28,347 bases of DNA from Paramuribaculum sp. (lineage in GTDB: Bacteria > Bacteroidota > Bacteroidia > Bacteroidales > Muribaculaceae). The DNA lies in assembly GCA_009775605.1 (NCBI GenBank), contig VSPV01000015.1, forward strand, positions 1-28,347, read 5' to 3'. The notes beneath the pieces were generated by a model that saw only the letters and a list, made by a program, of their open reading frames with translations, made no database searches and had not been told where the DNA came from. Shown here in pieces: positions 13,988-23,739 of this stretch; positions within the stretch are counted from its first letter, which is position 1, and the number at the start of each line of letters is the position of its first letter. The position numbers and the translations under genes were made by a program.

Positions 13988-16900
13988 GTGGCAACTGCGA
14001 GGAAGTGCAACGTTTCTGTGTCGGCTCCCGCAGCTGCATTTCTGCGGGCATTGGTGCTGTGTCTGCTTTTTTTCTTCCTTCCCGCGCGTCACTCGTCAGT
14101 CGCATCCGCTGTTCCTGCGCCCCCCGACACCATAGCTCCCTCTCTCCCTCCCCTTCCGCCGGTCGATTCGCTAATGATGCCCTTCCCGGTGCGTCAGACC
14201 GTGCCGCAGACCTTCGAGGAACTGATGTCGCGTGAGTTCACGGCCGACCTTTCCACGCCGACCAATCTCCGCACCACCACCGAATTCGACCCCGAAACCG
14301 GGTGTTATATAGTGCGCACGCGTCTCGGCGACAGGGATATCGCCACCCCTTTCATGCTCACCCCTACGCAATACAACGACTGGGCCACACGCCAGTCCAT
14401 GACCGAATACTACCGCCGACGCAACTCCCTACTCTACGACGACTCCGGCAGCAAGCCATTCGATTTTCTCAACGTCAGCACCAAGAAATCCGGTCTGGAA
14501 AAGATTTTCGGACCCGGCGGTGTGAAACTGCGCTCACGGGGCACCGCCACAATCAGCACAGGAGTGAAGACGGTGAAGACCGACAACCCGGCTCTTGCTC
14601 TCTCGGCGCGGCGACACACATTCTTCGACTTCGACCAGAAAATACAGGCCACGCTTGAGGCCACCGTGGGCGAGAGGCTCAGTTTCAGCATGAACTATAA
14701 CACCGATGCCACCTTCGACTTCGACTCCAAGAACCTCCGTCTGCGCTACGAAGGAACCGAAGACGACATAGTGCAGAACATCGAGGCCGGCAACGTGAGC
14801 CTCACCACAGGCTCACAGCTCATCCGCGGCGCCACTGCCCTTTTCGGCATCAAGTCCACTCTCCGTTTCGGACGTCTTACGGCCACCGCCCTCGTCAGCC
14901 AGCAGAACTCCGAATCCCGCTCCGTGTCGGCCAAACGCGGCGTGCAGACCACACCGTTCTCCATCCCCTCCGACAACTACGATTACAACCGCCATTTTTT
15001 CCTCGCCCAGTATTTCCGCGACACCTACAATGCCTCCTGCGCCCGGCTGCCTTACGTGTCGTCCGGCATAAAAATCACACGCGTGGAGATATGGGTCACC
15101 AACAAATCGGGCAATTACAACCAGAGCCGCAATCTCGTGGCCTTCATGGACCTCGGCGAAAACCGTCTCCTGGCCAACAGCCACTGGACCGCCGACGCGT
15201 CCGTTCCCGTCCCCCACAACGCCTCCAACAACCTTCTCTCCGTAATACGCGAGCAATTCCCCGACGCCCGAAACATCAACCATGTGACGCAGGCTCTCGC
15301 TCCCCTTGAGGCCTACGGCATATCGGGAGGCCGCGACTATGAGAAGGTGGAGAGCGCACGCCTCCTTTCCGAAAACGAATACACTCTGAACTCCACTCTC
15401 GGCTACGTGTCGCTAACAGGGCGCGTGAACTCCGACGAAGTCCTTGCCGTGGCCTTCGAATACACCTGGCAGGGAAAGGTGTACCGTGTGGGCGAATTCT
15501 CCTCCGATATCACCGACACATCATCAAGCCTCTATGTGAAGATGCTCAAAGGCACCGATGTTTCCGTGAAGCTCCCCTCGTGGAAACTCATGATGAAAAA
15601 CGTGTATTCGCTCGGTGCATATCAGGTTGAGCGCAACAACTTCCGCCTGCAGATTAAATATCTTTCCGACACCACCGGCACCGAAGTACCGTATCTGCCG
15701 GGAAGCGGCCTCGCCACGAAGCCACTTATACAGATCACAGGACTCGACCGCCTTAACTCCAATCTTGAGACCGGGCCCGACGGATTTTTCGACTTCATAG
15801 AAGGCTACACCATTCTTCCGGCAAGCGGCAAGGTGATTTTCCCTGTGGTGGAACCCTTCGGAGCCGACCTCGCGGCCGCTATAGGCAATGAATCCGTTGC
15901 TGCCGGATTCACTTATCCGCAACTTTACGATTCCACGCTTGTGGTGGCACGGCAGTTTGCCTACCGCAACAAATTCGTACTTACCGGCGAATACCAGGCC
16001 TCGGCAGGTTCCCAGATCAGGCTCGACGCCATGAATGTGCCCCGTGGATCGGTGGTGGTAACTGCTGGCGGAGTGGTGCTCACCGAGAACGCCGACTATA
16101 CCGTTGACTACTCCATGGGCATAGTCACCATCACCAACCAGAGCATAATCGATTCGGGGCAACCGGTCAACGTTACGCTCGAGAACCAGTCGCTTTTCGC
16201 AACACAGCGCAAGACCCTCCTGGGCCTCGACCTCAGTTATCGCTTCAACCCATCCCTCACCCTTGGCGCCACCGTGCTCCACTATTCCGAGAAAGCCCTC
16301 ACGGAAAAGGTAAATATTGGCGACGAGATTGTCAACAACACCGTGTGGGGCCTCAATCTGAGCTACAATACCAGGTTCGACTGGCTCACCGACCTCCTCA
16401 ACAGGATACCCACAGTGCGTGCCGTAGCCCCGTCGTCGCTCGCGCTCCAGGCCGAGGTTGCACGCCTTGTGCCCCACACACCGGCCTCAGGCTCCAACGC
16501 CGGAAGCTCCTATATCGACGATTTCGAATCCGCGCAGTCAGGTATCGACCTGCGCTCCCCCTATTCCTGGTTTCTTGCCTCCACGCCCTACGACAATGGC
16601 TCCGACGCGCTGTTTCCCGAAGCGGCGCTGAGCAACAATGCCGACTATGGCAAAAACCGCGCCCTCATCAACTGGTATTATATCGACCGTCTTTTCACCT
16701 CGCGCCACTCCTCGCTCTGTCCCGGCTACATAAAAAACGACGCGAAACAGCTTTCCAACCCTTACGTGCGCGAAGTCACCTCACGCGAGATTTACCCCGA
16801 CCGGCAGCTCACCTACGGTGAATCGGCCACCATCCAGACACTCAACCTCTCTTTCTACCCCACCGAACGCGGCCCCTACAATATGGATGCCGAAAACATC

Positions 16901-19900
16901 GATCCCAACGGCCGTCTGCTCAACCCCGAAAGGCGGTGGGGAGGCATAATGCGGCGTCTGGACAACACCAATTTCGAGCAAAGCAATATCGAATATGTGC
17001 AGTTCTGGCTGCTCAATCCGTTTCTCGACCCCGACAATCCCAATACCGAAGGGGGCGACCTCTACTTCAACTTCGGCGACATTTCCGAGGACATTCTCAA
17101 AGACGGCATGAAAAGCTATGAGAACGGTGTTCCGGCCGACGGCAACATGCAGTTCATGCGCAACACGGTCTGGGGACGCGTGAGCACCCAGAATTCACTC
17201 ACATACGCTTTCGATAACAACACCGGCGCGCGCGCCCCGCAGGACGTAGGTCTCGACGGCCTCCCCAACGCCGACGAGTTCACGTTCGAATCCTACGCCG
17301 GTTATCTCGACCGCCTGCGCCTGAAACTCTCTCCTGCAGCACTCGACAGCATGCAGGCCGACAGTTTTTCGCCGCTGAACGACCCTGCGGGCGACAATTA
17401 CCACTTTTTCCGCGGCCACGATTACGACGAGCAGCACCTCGGCATTCTCGAGCGCTACAAACGCTACAACGGAGTGGAAGGCAACTCGCTTTCGGCCGAA
17501 GACGCGCGCCACTCGCTTTACCAGTCGTCGCGCAACACGCCCGATGTCGAGGACATAAACCAGGACAATACCCTTAACGAATACGAGCGCTACTACCAGT
17601 ATCGCGTCTCCATCCGTCCGGCCGACCTCGTGGTGGGCCGCAACTACATCACCGACCGGCAGGTGTCGGTGGTGAGCACCCGTGAGGGCGAGAAGGAAGT
17701 GGAATGGTTCCAGTTCAAGATTCCTCTGAGCGATTTCCAGAAGGTGGTCGGCTCCATCAACGGATTCTCCACCATACGCTTTGCCCGCATATTCATGACC
17801 GGCTTCTCGCGTCCCACACACCTCCGTTTCGCCTCGCTCGAGCTGGTGCGTGGCGAGTGGCGCCCTTACGAATTCGACCTTGCCGACCACGGCGACACAC
17901 CCGCCTCGGGACGTCTCGACATATCCACCGTGAATATTGAGGAAAATTCCGGACGCACGCCTGTGAACTATGTGCTCCCCCCGGGAGTGTCGCGCATCAC
18001 CGATCCCGGGCAGTCACAGATTGTGCAGCTCAATGAGCAGTCGCTTTCACTCACCGCAGAAGGCCTGCTGCCCTCTGAATCGCGGGCCATCTACCGTCTC
18101 ACCTCCCACGACCTCCGCAATTACAAGAAGCTCCAGATGTGGATTCATGCCGAAAAACTCATAGACGACCCCACGCGTCTGCGCGACGGAGAGCTGGCGC
18201 TCTTTGTGAGACTCGGCACCGATGTGCGCAACAACTACTACGAGTACGAGATTCCCCTGCAGCTCACCCCGGCAGGTCACTACACCGAGTCGGCAGCCGA
18301 CCGCGAGGAGGTATGGCCCCTGAGCAATTTCATGAACCTGGAGCTGCAGAATCTCGTCAACCTCAAGAAAGAGCGTAACCGCGCGCGCCGCGAGGGCACG
18401 GACGGAGTGGGATTCAACGTGCTTTATTCAGCTCAGGATCCGTCCGACGCCCATAACCGCATGGCGGTGCTCGGCAATCCGTCGCTTTCCGATGTAAGAG
18501 TGATAATGATAGGTATCCGCAACAACGCTTCCATCCCCAAGGACGGCACCGTGTGGATCAACGAACTTAAAGTAACCGATTTCAACGCCGACGGTGGCTG
18601 GGGAGCGGACGCCAACGCCACTCTGGCCATGAGCGATATCGCAACGCTCAATATGGGAGCACACATCGAGACTGCCGGATTCGGCGCCGTCGACCAGGCC
18701 CATAACGAGCGCCGTATCGACGACTATTCGCGCTATTCCGTGGCCGTGCAGGCCGATATGGGCCGTTTCCTCCCCTCAGGCGCCGCCCTCAAGGCCCCGC
18801 TGTATTATTCCTTCTCCACCGAAAAGACCTCTCCCAAATACAACCCGCTGGACTCCGATGTGCTGCTCAAGGACGCCCTTGACGAAGCCGGCTCCCGCCA
18901 GGAACGCGATTCGATAAAATCCATGGCCGTGGAGCGTCTGAAAGTAACGAGTTTCAGTCTTTCGGGCCTGAATTTCGGTGTTCGCAGCCGCAACCCCAAG
19001 CCTTGGGATCCGGCCAACTTCACTCTCAGCTACTCGTTCAACAAGCAGTCGCGCTCCAACCCCACCACCGACCACGAGTACACCAACGATTACCGCGGTT
19101 CGTTCCAGTATGCCTACACCCCCATAGTGCGTCCGCTCCGGCCCTTCTCGCGTCTGAAATCACGCAGCCGCCACACCCGCTTCCTCCGCGAATGGGAATT
19201 CAACTGGCTGCCCAACTCCATTTCGTTCCTCACGTCGATGTCGAGGTTCTACTACGAGCTGCAGTCGCGCAACGATGCCGACACCGGGTTCGGGCTTCCT
19301 CCTTCCGTAAACAAAAACTTCCTCTGGGACCGTCAGCTGGCTCTTGCCTGGAACCTGACGCGCTCAATAAATCTCACATTCAATTCCAATACTTCCGCGC
19401 GCATCGACGAGCCGATGGGTGTGGTGAACCGCAAACTGTTCCCCGACCGTTACCGCGAGTGGCGCGACACGGTGTGGCGTTCCATTCTCCACCTCGGCAC
19501 CCCGTGGGCCTACAACCAGACATTCACCGCCACTTACCGCGCTCCTTTCAGCAGCATTCCGGCCCTCGATTTCCTGTCGGCCAACCTCACCTACAATTCC
19601 GCCTACCGCTGGGACCGGGGAGCCACCGTGGAGGGCATAAAGACCGGAAACACCGTCTCCAACCAGGCCGCTCTGGGATTCGACGGCCGTATGAATCTCG
19701 AGAGCCTTTACAACAAAAACTCATGGCTCAAGCGCGTCAACACCCGATTCGGCCCGCGCCGCCGCGATGTGCCCGCAAAAAGGGAGACCCGACGCTTCGA
19801 GCAGACCATAACACTTAAAACCGACACCTCTGTCATCGTACGCCACAATCTCCGGGCAAAGCGCCTGAATATCCACGCCACAGAAATCAACGGCACGGCC

Positions 19901-21454
19901 CCGGTAAATCTGCGCACGCGCACGCTCGACGAAAACACCATCGAGGTGCTCGACCGCGGCGACCGTCCCGTGCGCCTTACCCTGCGTGCCATAGAAACAG
20001 AACGAGCCGGTTTCTGGCCCGAAGTCGCCGACCATGCCGCGCGCCTGGCCATGAGCCTGCGCGGTGTGTCGCTGCGCTGGCGCAACACCCGCAATCTCTC
20101 CCTCCCCCTCTTCCTGCCCGATGTTGGCAACATGTTCGGCCAGAGCCGCAGCTACGGCCCCATGTCGCCGGGTCTGGATTTCGCCTTCGGTTTCACAGGC
20201 GAGGGATTCGTGGACCGCGCGCGCCGCCGCGGCTGGATTATGACTGACACCGACCAGACTTCTCCAGCCATCTTCTCGCGCACGGCCGAGGTCAACCTCG
20301 AACTCAGCCTTGAACCGGTGAGAGGCCTGAAGATTATCCTCACCGGCAACCGCACCGACAACCGCACCAAGCAGATACAGGTTGCTCAGGAAAACATGCC
20401 GGTGGTCTATGCCGGAAGCTTCACCAAGACCCACTGCGCCATTGCCACCGCCTTCAAGAGCGCGGGAAACGCCGCCAACGGCTACAGTTCGGAACCATTC
20501 GCCACCCTTATATCAAACATTCCGGTGGTCGCCGCGCGCGTGGAACGGCAATACGCCGGCACACGCTATCCTACCACCGGCTTCCTCTCCGGAACTCCCC
20601 ACGCCGGCGAACCGTTCGACCCCGCGGTAGGCACCGTCAGCTCCACATCCTCCGACGTCCTGATTCCGGCATTCATAGCAGCTTATACCGGAACCTCGCC
20701 CCGCAAGCAGTATCTTTCCGCCTTCCCCTCCTTCGCCAAGGTGCTCCCCAACTGGCGCGTGACCTACGACGGCCTTGTTACCGTGGGCAATCTCTCCCGC
20801 TGGTTCAAGGCTTTCACCCTCACCCACGCCTATCAGTGCACCTACACCGTAGGCTCTTATTCTTCTTTCCTCAACTGGGTGTCGGCCGACGGCGGAGAGA
20901 CACTCGGATTCACACTCGACGCCATCACCGGCGCGCCCGTCCCCTCCTCGCCCTACAACATCTCCTCTGTGGCGATAACCGAGCGCTTCGCACCGCTGAT
21001 CGGAGCAGCCGCCACTCTGCGCAACGACCTAACCGTCAACGCCGAATTCCGGCGCGGGCGCACCCTCACGCTCAACACCTCGGCCGGTCAGGTGGTGGAA
21101 GCCACTCAGTCAGGCTTCACGGCCGGAGTGGGCTATAAGCTTGTGGGCTTCAACAATGTGCTTAAAATCAAAGGACGCCAGACCGGCATAAGCAACGACC
21201 TCACCGTCAATGCCGAATTCTCCTACATGCTCACCCGCGCCCTAATCCGCCGCATCGAGACCGCCTACACCCAGGCCACCTCCGGCTCCCGCACCATAGC
21301 CCTCAACCTCGCGGCCAACTATGTGCTGTCGCGCCGCATGACCGTAGGCATGTACGTTGACCATCAGGTCAACACCCCCATCGTCACCAACGCCGCCTTC
21401 CCCGTCACCAACACCGCCTACGGCCTCACCTTCAACATCTCCCTCGCCCGCTGA
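13988..21454 (+). CDS. sprA: Type IX secretion outer-membrane translocon SprA/Sov
   Basis: A 2488-residue protein, the giant beta-barrel (36 strands in the known structure) through which type IX secretion cargo crosses the outer membrane. The size is typical. The N-terminus has a hydrophobic signal core (AFLRALVLCLLFFFL, residues 18-32), then a proline-rich stretch. Family features include the FGPGGVKLRSRGTA repeat unit, GNVSLTTGSQLIRG, YIDDFESAQSGIDLRSPYSW (near residue 840), TERGPYNMD and NIEYVQFWLLNPF. Start is the GTG at 13988; a second in-frame GTG at 14018 would still leave the signal intact. It follows ruvA, probably in the same transcript. No other type IX genes (porK-N, porV) are in the window. 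GC at third positions is very high. Confidence 0.95.
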   Translation: MATARKCNVSVSAPAAAFLRALVLCLLFFFLPARHSSVASAVPAPPDTIAPSLPPLPPVDSLMMPFPVRQTVPQTFEELMSREFTADLSTPTNLRTTTEFDPETGCYIVRTRLGDRDIATPFMLTPTQYNDWATRQSMTEYYRRRNSLLYDDSGSKPFDFLNVSTKKSGLEKIFGPGGVKLRSRGTATISTGVKTVKTDNPALALSARRHTFFDFDQKIQATLEATVGERLSFSMNYNTDATFDFDSKNLRLRYEGTEDDIVQNIEAGNVSLTTGSQLIRGATALFGIKSTLRFGRLTATALVSQQNSESRSVSAKRGVQTTPFSIPSDNYDYNRHFFLAQYFRDTYNASCARLPYVSSGIKITRVEIWVTNKSGNYNQSRNLVAFMDLGENRLLANSHWTADASVPVPHNASNNLLSVIREQFPDARNINHVTQALAPLEAYGISGGRDYEKVESARLLSENEYTLNSTLGYVSLTGRVNSDEVLAVAFEYTWQGKVYRVGEFSSDITDTSSSLYVKMLKGTDVSVKLPSWKLMMKNVYSLGAYQVERNNFRLQIKYLSDTTGTEVPYLPGSGLATKPLIQITGLDRLNSNLETGPDGFFDFIEGYTILPASGKVIFPVVEPFGADLAAAIGNESVAAGFTYPQLYDSTLVVARQFAYRNKFVLTGEYQASAGSQIRLDAMNVPRGSVVVTAGGVVLTENADYTVDYSMGIVTITNQSIIDSGQPVNVTLENQSLFATQRKTLLGLDLSYRFNPSLTLGATVLHYSEKALTEKVNIGDEIVNNTVWGLNLSYNTRFDWLTDLLNRIPTVRAVAPSSLALQAEVARLVPHTPASGSNAGSSYIDDFESAQSGIDLRSPYSWFLASTPYDNGSDALFPEAALSNNADYGKNRALINWYYIDRLFTSRHSSLCPGYIKNDAKQLSNPYVREVTSREIYPDRQLTYGESATIQTLNLSFYPTERGPYNMDAENIDPNGRLLNPERRWGGIMRRLDNTNFEQSNIEYVQFWLLNPFLDPDNPNTEGGDLYFNFGDISEDILKDGMKSYENGVPADGNMQFMRNTVWGRVSTQNSLTYAFDNNTGARAPQDVGLDGLPNADEFTFESYAGYLDRLRLKLSPAALDSMQADSFSPLNDPAGDNYHFFRGHDYDEQHLGILERYKRYNGVEGNSLSAEDARHSLYQSSRNTPDVEDINQDNTLNEYERYYQYRVSIRPADLVVGRNYITDRQVSVVSTREGEKEVEWFQFKIPLSDFQKVVGSINGFSTIRFARIFMTGFSRPTHLRFASLELVRGEWRPYEFDLADHGDTPASGRLDISTVNIEENSGRTPVNYVLPPGVSRITDPGQSQIVQLNEQSLSLTAEGLLPSESRAIYRLTSHDLRNYKKLQMWIHAEKLIDDPTRLRDGELALFVRLGTDVRNNYYEYEIPLQLTPAGHYTESAADREEVWPLSNFMNLELQNLVNLKKERNRARREGTDGVGFNVLYSAQDPSDAHNRMAVLGNPSLSDVRVIMIGIRNNASIPKDGTVWINELKVTDFNADGGWGADANATLAMSDIATLNMGAHIETAGFGAVDQAHNERRIDDYSRYSVAVQADMGRFLPSGAALKAPLYYSFSTEKTSPKYNPLDSDVLLKDALDEAGSRQERDSIKSMAVERLKVTSFSLSGLNFGVRSRNPKPWDPANFTLSYSFNKQSRSNPTTDHEYTNDYRGSFQYAYTPIVRPLRPFSRLKSRSRHTRFLREWEFNWLPNSISFLTSMSRFYYELQSRNDADTGFGLPPSVNKNFLWDRQLALAWNLTRSINLTFNSNTSARIDEPMGVVNRKLFPDRYREWRDTVWRSILHLGTPWAYNQTFTATYRAPFSSIPALDFLSANLTYNSAYRWDRGATVEGIKTGNTVSNQAALGFDGRMNLESLYNKNSWLKRVNTRFGPRRRDVPAKRETRRFEQTITLKTDTSVIVRHNLRAKRLNIHATEINGTAPVNLRTRTLDENTIEVLDRGDRPVRLTLRAIETERAGFWPEVADHAARLAMSLRGVSLRWRNTRNLSLPLFLPDVGNMFGQSRSYGPMSPGLDFAFGFTGEGFVDRARRRGWIMTDTDQTSPAIFSRTAEVNLELSLEPVRGLKIILTGNRTDNRTKQIQVAQENMPVVYAGSFTKTHCAIATAFKSAGNAANGYSSEPFATLISNIPVVAARVERQYAGTRYPTTGFLSGTPHAGEPFDPAVGTVSSTSSDVLIPAFIAAYTGTSPRKQYLSAFPSFAKVLPNWRVTYDGLVTVGNLSRWFKAFTLTHAYQCTYTVGSYSSFLNWVSADGGETLGFTLDAITGAPVPSSPYNISSVAITERFAPLIGAAATLRNDLTVNAEFRRGRTLTLNTSAGQVVEATQSGFTAGVGYKLVGFNNVLKIKGRQTGISNDLTVNAEFSYMLTRALIRRIETAYTQATSGSRTIALNLAANYVLSRRMTVGMYVDHQVNTPIVTNAAFPVTNTAYGLTFNISLAR

Positions 21455-21465
21455 CCCTCTAATGC

Positions 21466-21477
21466 CTGTCTCTTATA
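21466..21477. other. 12-base match to a Tn5-type mosaic end
   Basis: CTGTCTCTTATA equals the first 12 bases of the 19-base Tn5 mosaic end as I remember it; the following seven bases do not match. It sits 12 bases after the sprA stop. No transposase or second end is seen, so it may be chance, a decayed IS end or an assembly trace. Confidence 0.25.
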
Positions 21478-21521
21478 GATTTTTAACAACGCTACAGAGA
21501 CAACTCCTTCACATTTTTCGT

Positions 21522-21529
21522 TAAATTTG
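21522..21529 (+). promoter_or_regulatory. -7 box of the plug-protein/ABC-F operon
   Basis: TAAATTTG fits TAnnTTTG and lies 26 bases before the ATG at 21555. No clear -33 TTTG is visible upstream. Confidence 0.5.
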
Positions 21530-21554
21530 TAAAAATGACTTAATACCACTTCTT

Positions 21555-23735
21555 ATGAAAAACCATCTTCTCTCATTTCTGGCCGTGCTGTCATCTTTTA
21601 CATCTCTCTTTGCACAACTTCCTGACGATTATCGCTCAGAACAAATCTACCTCTCGCCCCTCAGAGCTTCTGTAATGCCAGGCGACTCCATAGATGTGGA
21701 GGGTGTGGTTACATCCCTCGCCGGCGACAACGTCAGACCTTACAGCCGTTATCTGTATGTCGAACTTATAGGCGAAGCCGATTCGGCTCTCATAAGAAGC
21801 AAAGTAGCATGTGACTCGCTGGGACATTTTTCTCTCCGCGTGCCCACCGATCCACTGGATGCCAAAGGAATCTACTGGCTCCGTGCCTATACAAGCCTTA
21901 TGCGCAACTTCAATCCTGCCAGCTTCGCGTTACAGCCGGTAGCCCTCGGCACCACCCTTCCCGCCGACGACGGCATAATTGATTCCAACGCATCGCTATC
22001 GCTTTTCCCCGCAGGGGGCATGCTCTCACCAGGACGTCCGCAGAATGTTGTAGCTTACCTTTCATCGGGTCAGGGATTTCCTCTTGGCAACAAAAAACTC
22101 ACACTTACCGATGCCGCCGGTAAGGTGATTGCCGATGCTGTAACCTCCCCCTCGGGACTGGCTACACTCAGTTTCCTTCCCGCAACCGGCCAGACATATA
22201 CCGTTACTTTTAGTGACAATGGTGTGGTAAAAAAACAGAGTCTCACGGCTAGTGACGGAACTACACCGAAAGTGGAAGGCTCGATTACAGGAAACAGAAT
22301 AGCATTCCATCTTGAAGGCGTTCCCCGCGGTGGGCGCCTCATGATTTACGACCGCGCTAACGGTCTTTCCGAAGCCGCACTGACCGACGCCACAGGCTCC
22401 ATGACTCTTCCTGTACCGCCCGAGACTGCGACACTGTTTCTTACCGATGCGGATGGCACCGTGCTTGCCGCTACTTCTGTGGCTGCGACCACCGCAGCCG
22501 CTCCGCTATCATTCTCGGTGCCCTCATCTATAGCGGGCGGCTCTCCATTAGAAATATCGGGACTGCCGAATGACAGCATGTCCATAGTCCTCACCCGAAT
22601 TCTCGCTGCCGACGACCTGATGTCGGGCCACGCTGAATCCGCTATTAAATATCTTTCCGATTTCGCCTCACCCATACCTTTCCCACAGCGTTATTTCACT
22701 TCGGATGCCCGCACGCGCGCCGAGGATCTAGCCGCATGGATATCCACGGCATCGTTCAAACGGTTCTCGCCCGGAACTGTGCTCCATGAAAGCCCTAACC
22801 AGGTCTATGCCTACCTTCCTGAGAGAGTCATGGAAATAACAGGACAAGTGTTCCGCAGCCCCGAAAACCCATTCCGGGGCGGTCGAATCGTGGCTTACAA
22901 CGCCTCTACGGACTGTGTCTACGACACTGTGATTGGCCCTGACGGCCGTTTCACGATTGCCGTCGACAACTTCCCGCAGGGAACCGAATTTTTCCTACAG
23001 CCAATCAACGATAAAGGGCAGCCGTCGCGTTCCGAAGTGAAGATTGACGATACGACTTTCCCCGCCGCCATAATCGACCGTACTGACTTACCGGTCGACA
23101 GCCGCTATCTCGCCGCCGACGTGAGCATAGGCAAGGGCTCCTCCCTCGACCCCCATTTGCTCGCCGACGTTGTGGTGAAGGCCGTTGTGAAGTCTGAACC
23201 TAAATCAACGGAACAGTTCTATGCCACACGCTATAAAGACCGCGAGGACATAGAGACTAAAGGCTACCAGTCGCTGCGCGATATCATACGCGACATGCCG
23301 TTCCTGCGCATGGAGCGCAGGAACAACGGCTGGGTGCTCGCCACCTCCCGTTCGGCCTATTCGCTGAGCCGCGGCGGAACACTTATCCCGGTGCTTATCG
23401 ACGGAACCCTTTTTGAGCCTGACGAATATGCCTCGATGATTGACATGCCCGCAACCGAAATTGAAAGCGTGGAGCATCTTACTCCCACCCAGGCCATCGC
23501 ATATACTTCACGTAGCATTAACGGTGTGCTCAATATAAAGACCCGCAACCGCGGAACAAGTCACCCGGCACCCCTCAAAGGCACTATCGTGACTCCTATG
23601 GGACTTGACACCGATACGGTCACTGATGCAGCAGTCATTGCTCCCACCATCCCCGGACGCTACCGTGTGGCAGTGGATGTGGTGGATGCTTCGGGCAACA
23701 TCCGCTCCGCCGAGAAATGGATAGACGTAAAATAA
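21555..23735 (+). CDS. Exported MG-domain protein with barrel-less TonB plug
   Basis: A 726-residue exported protein. Residues 1-20 are a signal peptide ending LFA, with Q21 as the first mature residue. Beta-rich immunoglobulin-like domains follow: YLSPLRASVMPGDSIDVEGVV (near 32) resembles the MG2 domains of alpha-2-macroglobulins, and residues ~425-470 (EITGQVFRSPENPFRGGRIVAY) resemble a carboxypeptidase-regulatory fold. From ~545, DVVVKAVV and GYQSLRDIIRDMPFL, then IPVLIDGTLFEP and SRSINGVLNIKTR (to ~665), form a TonB-receptor plug domain as in SusC-like proteins. The chain stops about 60 residues later, so no beta-barrel follows. Similar MG2-plug proteins without barrels are seen in Bacteroidetes, but I know of no assigned role. 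The ABC-F gene follows 4 bases later. Confidence 0.75.
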   Translation: MKNHLLSFLAVLSSFTSLFAQLPDDYRSEQIYLSPLRASVMPGDSIDVEGVVTSLAGDNVRPYSRYLYVELIGEADSALIRSKVACDSLGHFSLRVPTDPLDAKGIYWLRAYTSLMRNFNPASFALQPVALGTTLPADDGIIDSNASLSLFPAGGMLSPGRPQNVVAYLSSGQGFPLGNKKLTLTDAAGKVIADAVTSPSGLATLSFLPATGQTYTVTFSDNGVVKKQSLTASDGTTPKVEGSITGNRIAFHLEGVPRGGRLMIYDRANGLSEAALTDATGSMTLPVPPETATLFLTDADGTVLAATSVAATTAAAPLSFSVPSSIAGGSPLEISGLPNDSMSIVLTRILAADDLMSGHAESAIKYLSDFASPIPFPQRYFTSDARTRAEDLAAWISTASFKRFSPGTVLHESPNQVYAYLPERVMEITGQVFRSPENPFRGGRIVAYNASTDCVYDTVIGPDGRFTIAVDNFPQGTEFFLQPINDKGQPSRSEVKIDDTTFPAAIIDRTDLPVDSRYLAADVSIGKGSSLDPHLLADVVVKAVVKSEPKSTEQFYATRYKDREDIETKGYQSLRDIIRDMPFLRMERRNNGWVLATSRSAYSLSRGGTLIPVLIDGTLFEPDEYASMIDMPATEIESVEHLTPTQAIAYTSRSINGVLNIKTRNRGTSHPAPLKGTIVTPMGLDTDTVTDAAVIAPTIPGRYRVAVDVVDASGNIRSAEKWIDVK

Positions 23736-23739
23736 TAAA

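Noticed and set aside
15524..16477. 317-codon minus-strand frame within sprA
   Set aside because: Shadow of the high-GC sprA frame; no motifs, no promoter and no start context of its own.
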